Shown here piece by piece: positions 8,255-19,800 of a DNA stretch of 21,923 bases. Under the pieces are notes generated by a model. It was not told the DNA's origin. It did no database searches and saw nothing but the letters and a program-made list of their open reading frames with translations. The position numbers and the translations under genes are program-made. Position 1 is the stretch's first letter, and the number at the start of each line of letters is the position of its first letter. The DNA lies in assembly GCA_001021135.1 (NCBI GenBank), contig LDJE01101517.1, positions 1 to 21,923 of the forward strand, given 5' to 3'. Source of the DNA: Selaginella kraussiana (lineage: Eukaryota > Streptophyta > Lycopodiopsida > Selaginellales > Selaginellaceae).

Positions 8255-11200
8255 TTAACCAAAACCAAACCCTTCGCTACCTTCGTGGATCGCCAAAAGC
8301 AGACGTTCTCGAAGTTGATCGCGACTGGCGTATTCGGGCAAATCCAGTTGGTTAAAGCTAAAAGAACGTAATTAGCCAATGAACCATATCAACATACTTA
8401 ACACTCACCAAGTATGAGCCGAAGGCAGGCGCTCGGGCGCACCGTAGGCTTTGTGAATCTGGAATTTTTGAGGCCCGGAAATGCCTTGCAGCGCTTTGAA
8501 TCCTTCAAGCGGGACCTGAAACCATCAAGAGTGAACATCAGCTTCCAATAAAAAACCCGCAGGACGCACCTTGGACGTGCCGGTGATGAATTGCAGAAGC
8601 CTGGCCATGTCCTCTTTACTAAACGCTTGAACGACGTCCCAGAACCATTGCACCACAGGTGATCCGCTGCTGTAGCCAGTGTATTCCGTGTTGGCTTTCA
8701 GATCCTCTACTGCGAAAACCAGACATGAGCGAAAATTGCAAAGAAGAAAAAAACGACTTACAGTCGATTTCCGGGAGGCCGCTGATCAACAGCTCCAGCT
8801 CCTTGTCGTTGAATATAGAGATGAGCTCCCGGGGGATGAGCTCATTAAAACCGTCCAAAAATGCGTTGATTTGAGGCCGAATCGCAGTAGTCAGCCGGTG
8901 CTCCGCCACCAAATCGACGTACTTGTGCTTGTTCTCTTCCGTGACGCGAATGTTACGGCCTCCCGGGATAAGTTCGTGGTCAGTAACCTGAAAAGAAGCA
9001 ACATGTTAAACTACCCTATCCCTAAACCGGTCGGTACACACCTCTGTCTTCTCGTATAGTATGTGCTTTTCCTCATCCGCGTCAATGCTAAACGTGAGCC
9101 CTAGAATGTCGTTCACGTCGTTCTGGAAATGAGCAAAGCAACATGAGACCGTCACAATAAAAATCGATCACTTACATCAAGCAGCCATTTGATGTTCTTG
9201 TAGAAATCGGGATCCACAGCTTCGATATCATGGTACGTAACCTTTGAGTCCAGGATGTGCTTATAGAACGATCTCGTGAAGTAGACGTCGAGCAGCTGCC
9301 CGTCGAACAAGGCCTTCGCAACCTGAAAAGATGCATTTTTCAGTAACCTAAACCCCACAACAACCCTATTACATACCACTCGTCCGACGAACTTGAAGTA
9401 CGAGAGATGCTCCGTCTGATACACCGAGTTAGGGTTGGGCTGAAACGTCGACTCATTGCCAACGGTCGTGAAAAGAAGCGCGCCCTTGTCGAACACAACC
9501 CTAGAAAGCAGCTGGTACCACTCCCTCGTGAGCCCGCCAGCGTCGATGCCCTCCTCACCCTGGAACTGCACCGTCAAGCGCCCCTTCACCTCCTCCGGAG
9601 TCCGCATCCTCAGCTGGTTGTACGAGTCCTCAAGAACGTACGCTCTTCGTACGGAAATACGCAGCGGGCCGTAGTGCTGCTGCTCGTGCTGGTTCCGTAT
9701 CCGAGTCCGGAAGTACGCCCGCTTGTTGTCGAAGTCGATCAACCTCGGGCTCTTGAGTATAAGCGAAAACGACCTCTCCAGCAAGCTCGGGTTCTGCCGG
9801 ATGAATGCGTTGAGCAGCCGGCGGTGTTTGTCCGCGAAACGAATGAAGCTCAGCCCGCCGCCGGCCCTCAATCCGGAAGACGAAGCCGAGCCCGGTATAG
9901 GCCAGTCGGGGGTATTCGTTGGAGACTCGGGGAACCTCGTAGCGTCGCCTTCCGCAACGCCAGCCTCGGTCGGCCGCAGTTTCTCGCACAGAACGAAGAA
10001 CGCTTCGACGAAGTCGAGCACCTTCTGTGAGCCCTGCGGTAGCGGCGACGTAACACCGCCGAGACCACCGACGAGGCTCGACGACGACGATGCCGTCAAC
10101 CTGCTCTCGATCTTCCCGATGCAAACACTCAGCTGCTGCCACAGCGGCTCCATGGCCATGTTGAGCTCACGAACTATGTCCCCCACTTGTTCCTCGTTCC
10201 TCTCGTCTTCGAAAGCCAGGGAGCTCAAAGCCTGAAGCACCCTAAGAATCGCAGTCCCGGACGACGAGCTCGAGCTCGTCACGATTCCGTCCGCATCCCC
10301 CAAACTCTGGAGCTCGTTCACGGCAGGCCCGCTGAGGTGATGAGCGGAGTTGGCAAGCTCTGAGATGAACAGCTGCCGATGCTGCGAGACGATTCCTGAC
10401 AGTTTCTTGAGCACCTCCGAAACGCGAGTGTACGCAACGGGAGACAGCCTGCAAAAACGGCACCATTTACCCTACTAAACCCTAAAAGAAACCCTAAGCA
10501 TACCCATCGTGCGCAAGCAGCCTGCACATGTTGCAAAGCCCACTCTTGGGAAGCATCGAGAGGACGCGAGCCTCGATTTTCTGAAGATCAGCTGCTTTCT
10601 TTGCACTCTCTGAAGAGGGTTCCGCCTTGGAGCTCTCCGATTCAACACCGGCGCTGCTGGTAACGACTTCCAGCAAGCTCAAAACCTGATCAAACAAATC
10701 GTTATACAACACCCCCAACCCTAAAACCAACAACTTACTTGCTCCAAATGCGCACTGCTTCGAGAGTAGAGAGGTCGATCGAGCAGCTTCAGCAGTAAAA
10801 TAACGGGGATTTCTCCCTTGAAGAATTCCGACTCTGCATCAGCGGGAGTGCTGTCGATCTTCTCTTTGCCTTTCTCGCTTTTTTCCGCCTCCTGTGGTTC
10901 AAGGTAGAGCAAGCACCTCGCGACCGGCTGAATGTTGCGGGCCAAGTGCGTCATTGTTTCCAAGACGCGACGTGACACCAAAGGCGGGATACCTGGTAGA
11001 GTGTGAGTACCGAGCGTTAACCATCGTTGCTTACCATCTGAAAGTTGCGACCGAGCATAGACCACGTTCCACTGGCACCCGAAAAGCCGCTGTGAAGGAA
11101 CTCCATCAGCCGAAACAGCAACGGAGTAGCCCTCAGCTTCAGGCTTGAGCATGTCGAGCAGAATTCTCATGAGCGCAATCCTCGAAGAACTGTGCAAGCA

Positions 11201-14200
11201 GAGATTGGAGAGCAACCGCGGAAGAAGCCCCTTGGCCAAAGGCTGTATGTAGACCAAAAACACAGTAAACGAATACGTACAAGTGCAAAGATAAAATACC
11301 TGAGCCAAACGTAGCAGCCGGACCATAGTCTTCAACGCCTGCTCGTCTACGAGAGGTTTACCCTCGGGTTCCTTGGTGATAACTGCAGGGAGCCTCGTCA
11401 ATCCTCGTCTAGCAACGTTGGCAGCAGATCCAGCTCCACGGTCCACATTCGGGCGCCGTGGTATCATCCTCGGAGCACCGCCTTGGAACAACGCCCGGTT
11501 CTGGTACTGGTTCATCGCGCGCTCCCTCAAAAGTTGCGCCTCCGCAAGAAGGGCCGGAGACAAGGCCGCAAGAACAGCCTCAGAAGACGTCAACAACACC
11601 TGCATTACTCATTCATTTCACAAACCCTAAACCCTAAAAAACACCCGGTACCTCTTCTCTGAGTTCCGCAGGGAATGTAGCGATGATGGACGCACTGTCC
11701 ATATCTACGGGCTGCCCTTCCACTTGTTGGTTCTGGATCATCCGCTGAGCCTGCTGCTGCGCAAGAACTTCCGCTTGAATCTCCGGAGGGAGTGCCGCCA
11801 GGAACTCCGGATCGATGTCCTCAGTCGTCGGTGGCATCAAGCTGTTCGCCCCAGCGGGAGCCGCTTGTTGCTGCTGCTGTTGCTGCTGCTGCTGATTCTG
11901 ATTCTGCTGCGAAGCCAGCACCTCCGCTCGCAAATCCTCCGGCAACGCCTCAAGAAACCTCGGATCAATCGTGTTCGTCTCTGCTGCATTCGCCTCCGGC
12001 GGCGCCGCCTCAGCAGAACTCGGCTCCTCGGGAATAGCCGCCTGCCCGGGCTGGGTCACAACACCGGCACTGTCCATATCTTCATCAACGTCCATATGCG
12101 CTTCCCGGCTAGCCGCCTCAACCCCGCCTCGGGATATCATATCCTCGGCACCGAGTCGCTGCCGGTCCGTCTCCTCGCGACCATCGGCGCTTCCGATCTC
12201 GACCTCCAGACTCCTCAGACTCTCCCCCAGAGTAGCTCCGCTGCCGCCGCTGTCTTGGCTCCGCTCCGAATTCTGCCCCACCGGCACATCGGGCACCATG
12301 TCCAGATCCGTCTGAACAGCCACTACCGGCGCTACACTCGGCTGCACCTCGGGTTGGCTCTCGGGCACCGGTTCTGCCTCCGTCGCAACAACGGGCTCCG
12401 CCGCCGGCTCTTCGGCCGGCTCAGCCGGAGCAACCAAACTCTGAAGCCGAGATACGAATGGACCCTCGACGGCCTGCGCAACCGCCGATAGCTGAGCCTG
12501 CGTCTGAACATGGTAGTCCTCGATCCAATTGTTGAACCGGTAGTCAGCTCGGCCTCCCCGTCTCCCCATCACAAGCGGATCCTCGAAGATCTGCGGCAAC
12601 CCGGACCCAGCTCGGTCTCCAAAAATCGCATCAACATGGTCCGCCATCAATATCCTCGGCCCCTCAGTAGCCGTGTTCAGCATCGCCTCGACATCCCTAA
12701 CAAAAGTACTAGAATTTGGCCACAAGCCCCCCGCGGTATTCCCCGCCGCCGGACGAACCAACAACGGATGCCGGAACGCACTACCCCGGGGCAACGCCGT
12801 CGGAACCGACCGATACCCCCCAGTCGGCCTCGTCCGCTCGCCGCCTCTAGTCGGGCGGAACGACCCAAAGAGATCATCCATGCTCATGTTCTGAAACGTC
12901 TCGACGTGAAGATCGACGGTATGACGCGCGGTACCACCCTGACCGAGCACCTGCACATGATCGAGCCCGGTTAAGCCATCGGTCCACCGGACTTCAATTA
13001 CCCGGTCCCCCTGCCAAGCCCCGTCGAGGTCCCCCATATCCTCGAAATCGTCACTCAAACTATTATCCTGGTCCTCAACGTCGGTATCAGGCGGTGACAT
13101 GGGCGGTACACCGTCGTTGCCCTCAACGTCTTCCTCCTCCTCTTCTTCCTCCTCTTCCTCTTCTTCCTCCTCTTCTCCATCGTCAACTTCCATCTCGTCG
13201 TCCTCCTCTTCCTCTTCGTCACCCTCGTCAGCCGTCGTGGTTACGCTAAACACCATACCGCGACCATCGTCCCCGACTTCCTGCATGAAGTCCCCCTGCT
13301 GGTTATCTCGGTCCTGTCTCGTCTCCTCGGCCATGGCATCCCCACCATCCCCATCTTGGCGTTCATGCTCATCGTTGTGCTCCTCCGGAGCATCCGCGTC
13401 CGGGTTCGGGTTGTTGTCACCGTTTCTGGCTTGTTCGTCGCTCTCCTTGTGGCTCGCAGCAGCTTCAGAAGCAGCAGCTGGCTGCTCTACGCTTCCAGGC
13501 CTCGTCAGTACCTCCAGCGCACGAAGAACACCGTTGACAACCTTGGTCGCGTCGGGATGATCCAGATCCGCCACCTGGGGAAAACATACGAGTCAGTCCC
13601 CCCTAAACCCTAAACTATCAAGGCATACCTCCAGACTCGTCGTTAACGACTTCACCATTCCAGCGTCCACCATCGCCTTGGACATGTCCGTCGAAAATCC
13701 CATAGTCTGCGGGTTCGCCGAGCTCGGGGAGAGCAAAATGGAGATGATCAAGTTCACCAGCGAATGAATCCGCTTGATTGTCGGCTGAGGACCTGCTGAA
13801 AAGAGTTCCAAAAAACGTTTAACAAACCCTCGAATCCCCCAACAACAGACGTACCTTGCACCGCCTCCGTCGTCGTCACAGCCATGTTCAACGCCTTGAC
13901 GATCTCGCTGAGGATCCGCCGCCGCCCCTCGCCAGAGCGAACGCAAACCGCTCTCAAAAACGCAGCAGCTCGGTCCGGCAGCTTGCCGGCCTCGGCAATG
14001 TCCGACCCCTGAAGGCTCCGATCAGGTAAAATCCGATGCAAAACATGGTAGAGCAGCCCACCATGCCCGACCGCCTCCTGCGACGGGCCCCTACCCTGAG
14101 AAGTCTCCAAATCCCTCCGTAGCACCACACTCACAGCCGACGAATACATCAACGCGATGTCCGCCATAAGCTTCAAGATGAAGCTCACCTTAGCGGCAGC

Positions 14201-17200
14201 CGAAGCCGCCTCCGAGACGCTCTTCTGCTTCTCGTCGATATCCATGTTCGTCGTCTCGGCTGCTTCTCGGACTCCGGGATAGTGAAGTATCACCTCGAGC
14301 AGCTGGTCGACCACCCGAGAGTAGCTAGACGGCACCTTCTTGTGCCCCTTGATCGGCTGAATCTTCAAACCCGTAACCGGCTTCTCCTTCCCCTTTTCCT
14401 TCTCCGACTTCTCCTTGTCTTCCTTCGTCAGCACGATATTAAGCCGTCCGCTCACAGTCTCAACTTGACAAACATTCCCCGCCGCCTGCATGAAGATAGC
14501 CGGCTCCCGAGTTAAGACCGGCGCGAGCGCCGTCAGAAAAACCCGAGGTGTAACCCGACCATTGTGCCGAGCCGCCGCCACCGTATACGCATGCCGGATC
14601 TCGGTCTCCATCGAAAGGAGCAGAGTATGCGGATCCTCGAGCAGATGCCGGATGATCAACCCTGCGACCTCATCAAACCCGGCGAACCAGTTGCTCCGAG
14701 GGATGTCGAGCAGCGCGGTGAGACCACCGGCGTCCAGAAACTGCATCGCCAGACTATGAACCCTAGTCAGCCTGGAGCAGAGCTGCAACACGGCCTGTAG
14801 AGGCGAAGTCGAAAGCGGACTGTGAAGCAGCCGGCAAGCGAGGTCCAAAGCTTTCACCTGTTCTTCCTCGGCCATATACCCCGACGGTTTCCCCAAGATC
14901 GTCTCAAACGGGTTCTGATCCTCGGAGCTCGAGCTCGTGCTCGCAGCCGAGTCGAAGCTCGTCTTGTACTGCAGCATGTGATCCAGGATAAGACACAGGG
15001 CCGTAACCCAAGTCGGGGTGTCCGAGCTCGACTCCGTGAACGTCGAAAGTAACGCCAGCGTCACACCGATGAGCCCACTCTTGGCCGCAACGTCGCGAGC
15101 GCCACTGTCCTCACTAATCACCAGCGCAAGTACGTGAGAAATCGTCGACAGCCGACCATGATCAACCCCTTCAAACTGGCACCGCTTCAGCAAATCGACC
15201 AAGTGCGTAACTACGGCCGCGCGGTCCTGACCTCCACCATGGTTGCAAATGGTAACCAACAAGTCCGTCACGGTGAAGATCACAGCGTCCTTGGCCTGCA
15301 ACACGTTGATGCACGTCGATACCATCTTCTCAACCTCGGGCATGTGGACCTCGGGCTCCTCGTCCTCGGATGAGGTCATCTCAGCTGTCTTACCACCGGA
15401 CTCACCGTCACCATCGCCTCCGAGAGACAGAGCCAGAGCTCGGGCAAGCTCGTCCTCCTCCTGGTTAACCTCCTCGGGGTGATTCAGCAGCCACTCCGTC
15501 GCCATTTCAACGCTGCCGGTGTCAACATGCCTGAGCGCTGCCTCGGCTCGGGCCCTCGAGAAGCCCATCTCGACGATCGTGTTGATCATCGCCTCGTCGG
15601 GCGCCGGCCCAAACTGCGCGTTCATGGCCCCGATTGAACTCCGGTTCTTCGAGTCCCCAAGACCGGTGTAGACCTGCCGGATGATCCCCGCGATGGAAGT
15701 GACGAACGTCGTGTTGCACTCGGAGAAGCTCGGGTGGCTCCACACTGGGAGCACGGCATTCAGCGCCTGAATCTGCACCGCCTGAATGAAAGCATCGGCG
15801 TCTTTCGGGACCGGAACCTCGCCCTCCGGAACGGCCTGAGAAAGAAACCCCGAGAACGACCCCGTGCCGAGAAGCATCGAGGACGTAACTAGCTGCTCGA
15901 TCAGCCTCACGTAGCTATGCAGCGTCTCCCACAGCCATTTGGGCTCCGACTCGGCCTCCTTCCCGTTCTCGGACTGCATCCCGGACACTCCGACAGTCCA
16001 TATCAGCTCGCAGGTCTCCTCGAACGTCCTCAAGAGCTTCGCAATCGTCCCGTGCGCGAACAGCCGATTCACCAGCAGCGTGTTGCACATCTTCCGGCGG
16101 TTGTCGAAGAGCACCGCATGAATATCATCCACGACCTTGCCGAGGTACTTGCACTTCACCGGCGGCGCCGCTGCCGAATCGAAGCTCAGATTCTCAAGGA
16201 AGAGCTTCGCAACACCAGACGCCACCACCTTAGCCGAGGCCGTCACACTCGCGAGCTCGTCTCGCCTCCGTGCCGGAAGAACAGTCGATTTTCCAACGGC
16301 CATGTACAAGTTCCTCGCCGCCATCACAAGCTTGCACACCATCTCGTAGCTCTGCATCTCGGGGGTCTTCTTCTTGGCCGATTCCTGTCCCTGGTGCGTC
16401 TCAAGAACGCCATCGATATCCACATGGCTCACGGCATGTCTCGCCAGCCGCCCTAGTCTCCCCAGTTGCGCGATCTGGCTCAACGCCTCCGCAGTACTCA
16501 CATGGTGATGCTCCCTCCGAGACCGTCTGTGTGATCCCTCGGCCCCTCGAACCGGCGGGAATAGCTCGGCCCCGATCCAATCCGGTGCCCGAACTGACAA
16601 CGACCCGCCGAGTTGCTGCGAGAACGTCTCGGCTTCGGCGTCATCCTCTCGTGTACTCGAGGCCGTGGATGCACCAGCCGAACTCTCCTCGGACTCCTTC
16701 TTGCTCTCGGCCTTGGCGTTCTCGTACAAGCAAATCTGCGAAAGGACTTCTCGGTGCACCCGACCGATGTCGACCATGATCTCGGCGCTGTCCGAGCTCA
16801 GCTCCGTCAACATTGAAGACGAGCTCTTCACCAAAACAGCCGCCAGCGAGAGGAAGCACTCAGCTACGCACAGCGTCCGCAGCACCCTGTTCTTCGTCCC
16901 GGCCTCGAGCTCGAACAGTCGGTTCCCGTCTAGCGACCCGAGGATAGCCACCGTCGTCTTCAAATGATCTCGGAGGACAACTCGGACAGCTTTCGTGAGC
17001 ACTGGCGAGTGCTGCGGTGGGAAAGCTCGGAACGTGATTGACATGTTGTGAGCCGTAGACGATCCCCCGAATGAAACCGGCAAGTCAGGCAGAGTGTAGA
17101 GTCGGAGCAACGCCTCGATACCCCCCTTCTCAATGAACAGCCGGCTCGTATCCACGTTTTGAAGCACCGTCTCGAGTAGCCGAACAGCGTTGTTGATGCA

Positions 17201-19554
17201 CTCCGGAAGAAAGTTCTCGGAGCCCGAGTTGGAGCCCGAGGACGTCTCGGCGGCAGCGACATCCGCGTCGGGCGGCCTCTCATCGGTCTCCATCGGAACG
17301 GGGGCATCCAAATCTGCCGCTCCACCCATGGAAGAAATGGTTTTGAGAATTTCGATGAGAACTTCAATGCCGACGACACGAAGCGCCGGAACATGACGCA
17401 TGAGCTCGTCCAGGCTCGAAGCAAGCGATCCCGGGGTGTCATTCGCCAAGCACTTGAGGTACATCTTGGACGTGAAGATCTTCACGAAGCACCGCAGAGC
17501 GTCCCGTTCTTTCACCGCCTCGAGCCCAGCGTTGTTCAAGCAGATGGCGTCCAAGCTCGTAGGGATGCAGCAAATTGCCTCCGAGGACGCCAGGACACCG
17601 CTGGTGATGGCCTCGAGGAACGCCGATGGTAACCCCGTCTTGTCAAGCGCCGGGAAGCAAGTCGGGTCGCGGTGGATCAAGTCGCTCATGACGGATGCCG
17701 CCAGTGCAAAAACGCCGCCGCCGAAAACCTTGGCGTTCTTGAAGATGGTAATCAGGCACAGCGGTAACGGGCTGTCCTCGGAGCCGTGAAGCCGGGTGTT
17801 ACCACCGGGAGCGTATGTACCGAGCGAGATCGCCCTCAGTAGCGCCTTCAGTAGCATACGGTGCTGATACGGTATCGACGCCTCGGCTGTCACCGCCTGC
17901 GTCTCGTCCACGGGCGCCTTACCCTTGGACGACGAACCACCGTCACGGTAGCTACCGACCTCAAACTTCAACCTTTGGATGGTATCGTCGAGACCGCCGA
18001 GGTCTCGGAAGAGCGTGCCGGCGGGATTGCTGAAGTCCATGAACGTCTCCAAGATGTGAACGCCCAGAATGACGAGATGGATGTGCTTCTTGTTCGTGTC
18101 CTTGAGGAGCGGAAGCAGAACCGGAATGAGTCCGGCTTCTCGGAGGGCCGAGCAGCCCGAGGACGACGAGACGAGTGCGTTGAGTAGCGAGAGCACGGCC
18201 TCCACGAAGCTGAGAGAGCAGCCCGAGGCCCGACCCGAGAGGGACGCTACGGCCTTCTGAACCAACGTCGGCATGATACCACAGTTACCACCGGCGGTGA
18301 GAATCGCGAGGACGTTCGGCTGCCTCGGACGGTCGAGCGACTGCGCCCCGATAGCCGAGAGCGCGAGTATCCGGATGTCCTCGGGCACGTCATCCTCGTG
18401 GTAAAGTAGCGACACGAGCTCGTTCACGAACTCGGGCTCGTTAATGAAGAACGCCTGGAGATCGTCGTGGTCGGGGTTCGATTGCAACAGCACCGTGAAC
18501 GCGAGAAGTCGGATCCGAACGTACTGCCGACGGGTGTCCAATGACGAGAATGCCTTGGCAAACCGGATCCGTGTGAGCAGCGAGAACTTGAGATTGCCCG
18601 GCACCTTGAACTGCTCGACCAAGTTCTTGAGGATGTCGAGCTCGGACCCCGGGTTCTGGTCCATGTTCTCAATGTGAATCACCTGAAGACCTGAGACGTT
18701 GGACTCGCTGGTTTCACCCTCGCGGTAGAACTCAAAATGCAGGCACGACCCTAACCTGGTAGCCTCAGCGTCGCAACCCCTACCACTGGTACACGCCAGG
18801 AACCCTAACCCCTCTTCCTTGCCACCCCAACCCTGAGACAGCGAAAACAGCTTCCCATTGAGGACCGTATCCCTGTGCCAGCGGAACGTACGGTTGTGCG
18901 GATGAGACTTCCGTACGAAGGCTGCGAGCACCTGAAGCACCTCGTATACAATGTCGGAATCCGTAGATACGAGAAGGGCCGAGAGGTGCTGTAAATACAC
19001 ATATACGAAGTCAGCAATCACGATTAAAACTTACAAGTTTAACTAATGCACTAAAGAAATAAACGTAAGCTTAAACACATACGGAATTAAGAAGAACATA
19101 CCTCAATGGAGTTGTACAAATACTTGTTGACGCAGTTCTCTAGTATGCACTTCGTAACCCTGAGAACTTGCAAGACTGCCTCCTTGGGGAAGGCAAATTC
19201 GTCATGGAGATCCAAGCTCAGCTGAACGTCCCTCCTGGTGCCTACCTTCTCAAGGTACGTATCAAAGTGGTTGATCAGGTCGACCCAATGGTAGAAATCG
19301 CCCTGCTAAGATGGTTAACCATGGTGAGCCTAACCCTGCGTAACCATGGTGACTACGACGTACCTTTTCGAAGTCCCAGTGGAAGTTCGTGAGCGGGACC
19401 TGGATATTCTCCAGTGGTGTGGCGAGCACATTGTTAATGAACGCCCTTGCCCTGGGCGGCTGCAAAATAGTGGGAGATGAACCCTAGTCATTTTTTGCGC
19501 TCTACGATGCTATCAGCTTACCACTTCGACGCCTCTCTTCTTCTTGACCTTCAT
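8255..19554 (-). CDS. UPL1: UPL1/UPL2-type HECT E3 ubiquitin ligase, 17 exons
   Basis: Giant E3 ligase that takes ubiquitin from an E2 onto its own Cys and passes it to substrates; 3456 residues (Arabidopsis UPL1 about 3680). Exons in coding order: 19554-19522, 19459-19364, 19302-19102, 18988-13855, 13792-13629, 13574-11652, 11599-11300, 11242-11035, 10992-10739, 10685-10504, 10448-9377, 9322-9176, 9122-9042, 8987-8762, 8709-8570, 8515-8409, 8357-8255; all joins keep frame. The short first exon encodes a basic start ([11 protein letters not shown]), as in the family. The N-terminal helical-repeat DUF908/DUF913 region spans roughly 60-900. A UBA domain is at about 1241-1282 (VEMGFSR) and a UIM at about 1287-1302 (LARALALSL). 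A Glu-rich tract is at about 2010-2024. Ubiquitin-binding LPxxLRxEVL-type motifs are at about 2412-2517, with a poly-Gln run between the first two. The HECT domain is at about 3095-3456 with catalytic Cys3423 in [13 protein letters not shown], ending GFGFG. Choice between UPL1 and UPL2 is not possible here. Confidence 0.95.
11865..11909 (-). repeat. CAG/CAA repeat coding poly-Gln in UPL
   Basis: Fifteen codons reading QQNQN followed by ten Gln, mixed CAG and CAA. The tract lies between the first two ubiquitin-binding-like motifs and probably acts as a flexible, length-variable linker. Codon mixing should slow repeat expansion. Confidence 0.85.
13131..13175 (-). repeat. GAG/GAA repeat coding a run of 15 Glu in UPL
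   Basis: An imperfect CTC/TTC triplet tract on the plus strand codes for 15 consecutive Glu. Further acidic runs flank it ([17 protein letters not shown] on its N-terminal side). UPL1/UPL2 and HUWE1 relatives carry an acidic segment at this place, so the tract is an expansion inside a conserved acidic region. Confidence 0.85.
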
Positions 19555-19800
19555 GGCGCTTGGCGGCGCTGATGAGCTGAAAATTTCCGGGTGGCGACCC
19601 AAAACTAGGGCTCCATGCCCTGCTGCTGCTTGCTGATGCTCACCGCGATGCGATGCGACGCTGCTCCTCGCTGATGCTCGAGGCTCGCTGCTCGCTGTGC
19701 TTCAATCCGCCGCCGCCGCCTCGGAATCGACGATTCGCTTCGGCTTTCTTTCCTTCGATCCAGCGGCTGAGCAGGGGAAAAAAAGGGCCAGGCCCTCTAA
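19555..19800 (-). promoter_or_regulatory. GC-rich 5' UTR and proximal promoter of UPL
   Basis: Upstream of the UPL start, GC-rich and built from GCTG/GATGC/CTCG-type short repeats (19620-19700). It contains a minimal upstream open frame ATG-GAG-CCC-TAG at 19616-19605 on the minus strand. The base composition differs sharply from the AT-rich DNA beyond 19850, so the transcription start probably lies within or just outside this block. Confidence 0.5.

Noticed and set aside
9407-10030. Long plus-strand Arg/Leu-rich frame of 207 codons
   Set aside because: It is antisense to the UPL exon at 9377-10448, whose sense frame encodes the region leading into and including the start of the HECT domain; GC-rich coding DNA commonly leaves such frames open.
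13099-13560. Plus-strand Ser-rich open frame (153 codons)
   Set aside because: It is the antisense shadow of the poly-Glu UPL exon: CTC/TTC triplets read as Ser in this frame.
15917-16456. Plus-strand 179-codon frame inside the UPL giant exon
   Set aside because: The opposite strand carries conserved UPL sequence without interruption; this frame has no domain and biased composition.
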